DNA of 6,485 bases from Pseudomonadota bacterium (GTDB taxonomy: Bacteria > Pseudomonadota > Alphaproteobacteria > Rhizobiales > Rhizobiaceae): contig JAEWKX010000190.1 in assembly GCA_023393575.1 (NCBI GenBank), positions 1 through 6,485 on the forward strand, in the 5' to 3' direction. A program made the translations under genes and the position numbers. Within the stretch, counting starts at the first letter, position 1. The number at the start of each line of letters is the position of its first letter. Shown here in pieces: positions 5,769-6,485 of the stretch. The notes beneath the pieces were generated by a model. That model was not told the origin of the DNA. It did no database searches and worked only from the letters and a program-made list of their open reading frames with translations.

Positions 5769-6326
5769 ATGACCTACATCATCCGCGACGCCCGTCCCAC
5801 CGACCTTCCGTCCATCACGGCCATCTACGGCGAGAGCGTCCTCACCGGCAACGCGAGCTACGAACTCGATCCCCCGGATCAGGTCGAAATGGAAGCGCGC
5901 TTCCAGGCGATCCGGGACAAGGGATACCCCTATATCGCCGCCGAAGGTTCCGAGGGAGAGCTTCTCGGCTATGCCTACGCCTCCGCGTTTCGCACCAGGC
6001 CGGCCTACCGGTGGCTGGTGGAGGATTCCATCTACCTCGCCCCGCCAGCGCGCGGCCAGGGCATCGGCAAGGCACTCCTTCGCGAGCTCGTCGCCCGCTG
6101 CACGGCCCTGGGTTTCCGGCAGATGGTGGCGGTCATCGGCGGGGCGAGCCCCGCTTCCGTTTCGGTTCACAAGTCGCTGGGCTTCGAAATGACCGGTACG
6201 CTGAAGGGCACCGGCTTCAAGCATGGCCGCTGGCTCGCCCCCGTTTTGATGCAGATTTCGCTCGGCGACGGCACGCAAACCCTGCCCGACATGGCCGCTT
6301 ATCCCGGTTCGCTGTTTGCCGGGTAA
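5769..6326 (+). CDS. GNAT N-acetyltransferase, phosphinothricin/methionine-sulfoximine acetyltransferase type
   Basis: This is a 185-residue single-domain cytoplasmic GNAT enzyme that should transfer acetyl from acetyl-CoA to a free amine. The acetyl-CoA loop is RGQGIG at 95-100, inside APPARGQGIGKALL. Several stretches line up with the Bar/PAT branch: YRWLVEDSIYL at 80-90, SVSVHKSLGF at 130-139 and GTGFKHGRW at 147-155. Glu85 and His134 sit where PAT enzymes carry their catalytic Glu and His. Chromosomal relatives of this branch commonly acetylate methionine sulfone, methionine sulfoximine or phosphinothricin, so detoxification of amino-acid analogues is a reasonable guess but the substrate is not proven. 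The ATG at 5769 gives the expected short strand MTYIIRDARPTDLPSI. No clear ribosome site precedes it, so translation may be weak. It faces the DUF2794-like gene across 12 bases. Confidence 0.88.
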   Translation: MTYIIRDARPTDLPSITAIYGESVLTGNASYELDPPDQVEMEARFQAIRDKGYPYIAAEGSEGELLGYAYASAFRTRPAYRWLVEDSIYLAPPARGQGIGKALLRELVARCTALGFRQMVAVIGGASPASVSVHKSLGFEMTGTLKGTGFKHGRWLAPVLMQISLGDGTQTLPDMAAYPGSLFAG

Positions 6327-6338
6327 TCCGGCTCGATC

Positions 6339-6485
6339 TCAGTCGATCAGCTTCAGCGCCTTGTCGAAGACCTTGAGCACCTGCGGCAGTTCGTGGCCGC
6401 GCTTGAGGATCATGCCGTTGGTATTGATCACCGAATAGGCGCCCTGCTTGGCGGCGTGCTTCGGGTTCTTTTCGATGCGGAAAAG
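6339..6485 (-). CDS. DUF2794-like protein, C-terminal 48 residues
   Basis: Only the last 48 codons and the TGA stop are in the window; the gene continues past the right edge. The visible sequence starts LFRIEKNPKHAAKQGAYSVI and ends MILKRGHELPQVLKVF plus DKALKLID. The FRIEK-P-K...K-Q-G-Y-x-V and LKRGHEL-x-V-L-K-V-F pattern matches my memory of the C-terminus of DUF2794 proteins. These are small (roughly 110-130 residue) conserved alphaproteobacterial proteins of unknown function. The cut end shows no membrane segment. The gene converges on the acetyltransferase gene with a 12-base gap and no hairpin between them. Family assignment is from recall, not search. Confidence 0.72.
   Translation of the reverse strand, partial: LFRIEKNPKHAAKQGAYSVINTNGMILKRGHELPQVLKVFDKALKLID

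Noticed and set aside
1..6485. Search for tRNA genes, CRISPR repeats, insertion-sequence ends, toxin-antitoxin pairs or phage genes
   Set aside because: No cloverleaf, regularly spaced repeat, transposase motif or small paired genes were seen. Every well-supported frame is a conserved housekeeping-type gene.

Overview
The window looks like ordinary chromosomal DNA from an alphaproteobacterium, most likely Rhizobiales (Rhizobium / Shinella / Ensifer / Agrobacterium type). The evidence is high GC with strong third-position GC bias, which also produces long antisense shadow ORFs. The gene set fits too: a DUF2794-like protein, a short rhizobial-type ThpR, an arylesterase annotated as TesA-like, and a BI-1 protein with a typical alphaproteobacterial sequence. 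The genus is inferred from remembered protein families, not from a search.

Layout, left to right. On the minus strand (1-1391) are the 5' end of a probable pterin-4a-carbinolamine dehydratase gene, then thpR (RNA 2',3'-cyclic phosphodiesterase), then a secreted SGNH-family esterase. They read leftward in the order esterase > thpR > dehydratase, with gaps of 67 and 13 bases. On the plus strand (1466-4716) is a two-gene ABC transporter operon, an ATPase and an 847-residue FtsX-type permease joined by an ATGA overlap. It diverges from the esterase gene across about 75 bases. This is the same head-to-head tesA / ybbA-ybbP arrangement known from E. coli. After a 202-base gap comes a seven-helix Bax inhibitor-1/YccA-family gene (plus, 4919-5656) that ends at a textbook intrinsic terminator. 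A GNAT acetyltransferase of the phosphinothricin/methionine-sulfoximine type follows (plus, 5769-6326). Twelve bases further on, the convergent 3' end of a DUF2794-like gene runs off the right edge.

The one functional unit that stands out is the esterase plus YbbAP-like transporter. A lipid-active periplasmic hydrolase beside a MacB/LolCDE-class mechanotransducing transporter suggests joint handling of acyl-containing or hydrophobic envelope molecules. Both divergent genes appear to start with TTG, each behind an AGGAAG Shine-Dalgarno sequence. I see no mobile elements, CRISPR array, tRNA/rRNA or phage signature, and no clearly new system. The findings are mostly about start sites, regulation and conserved linkage.
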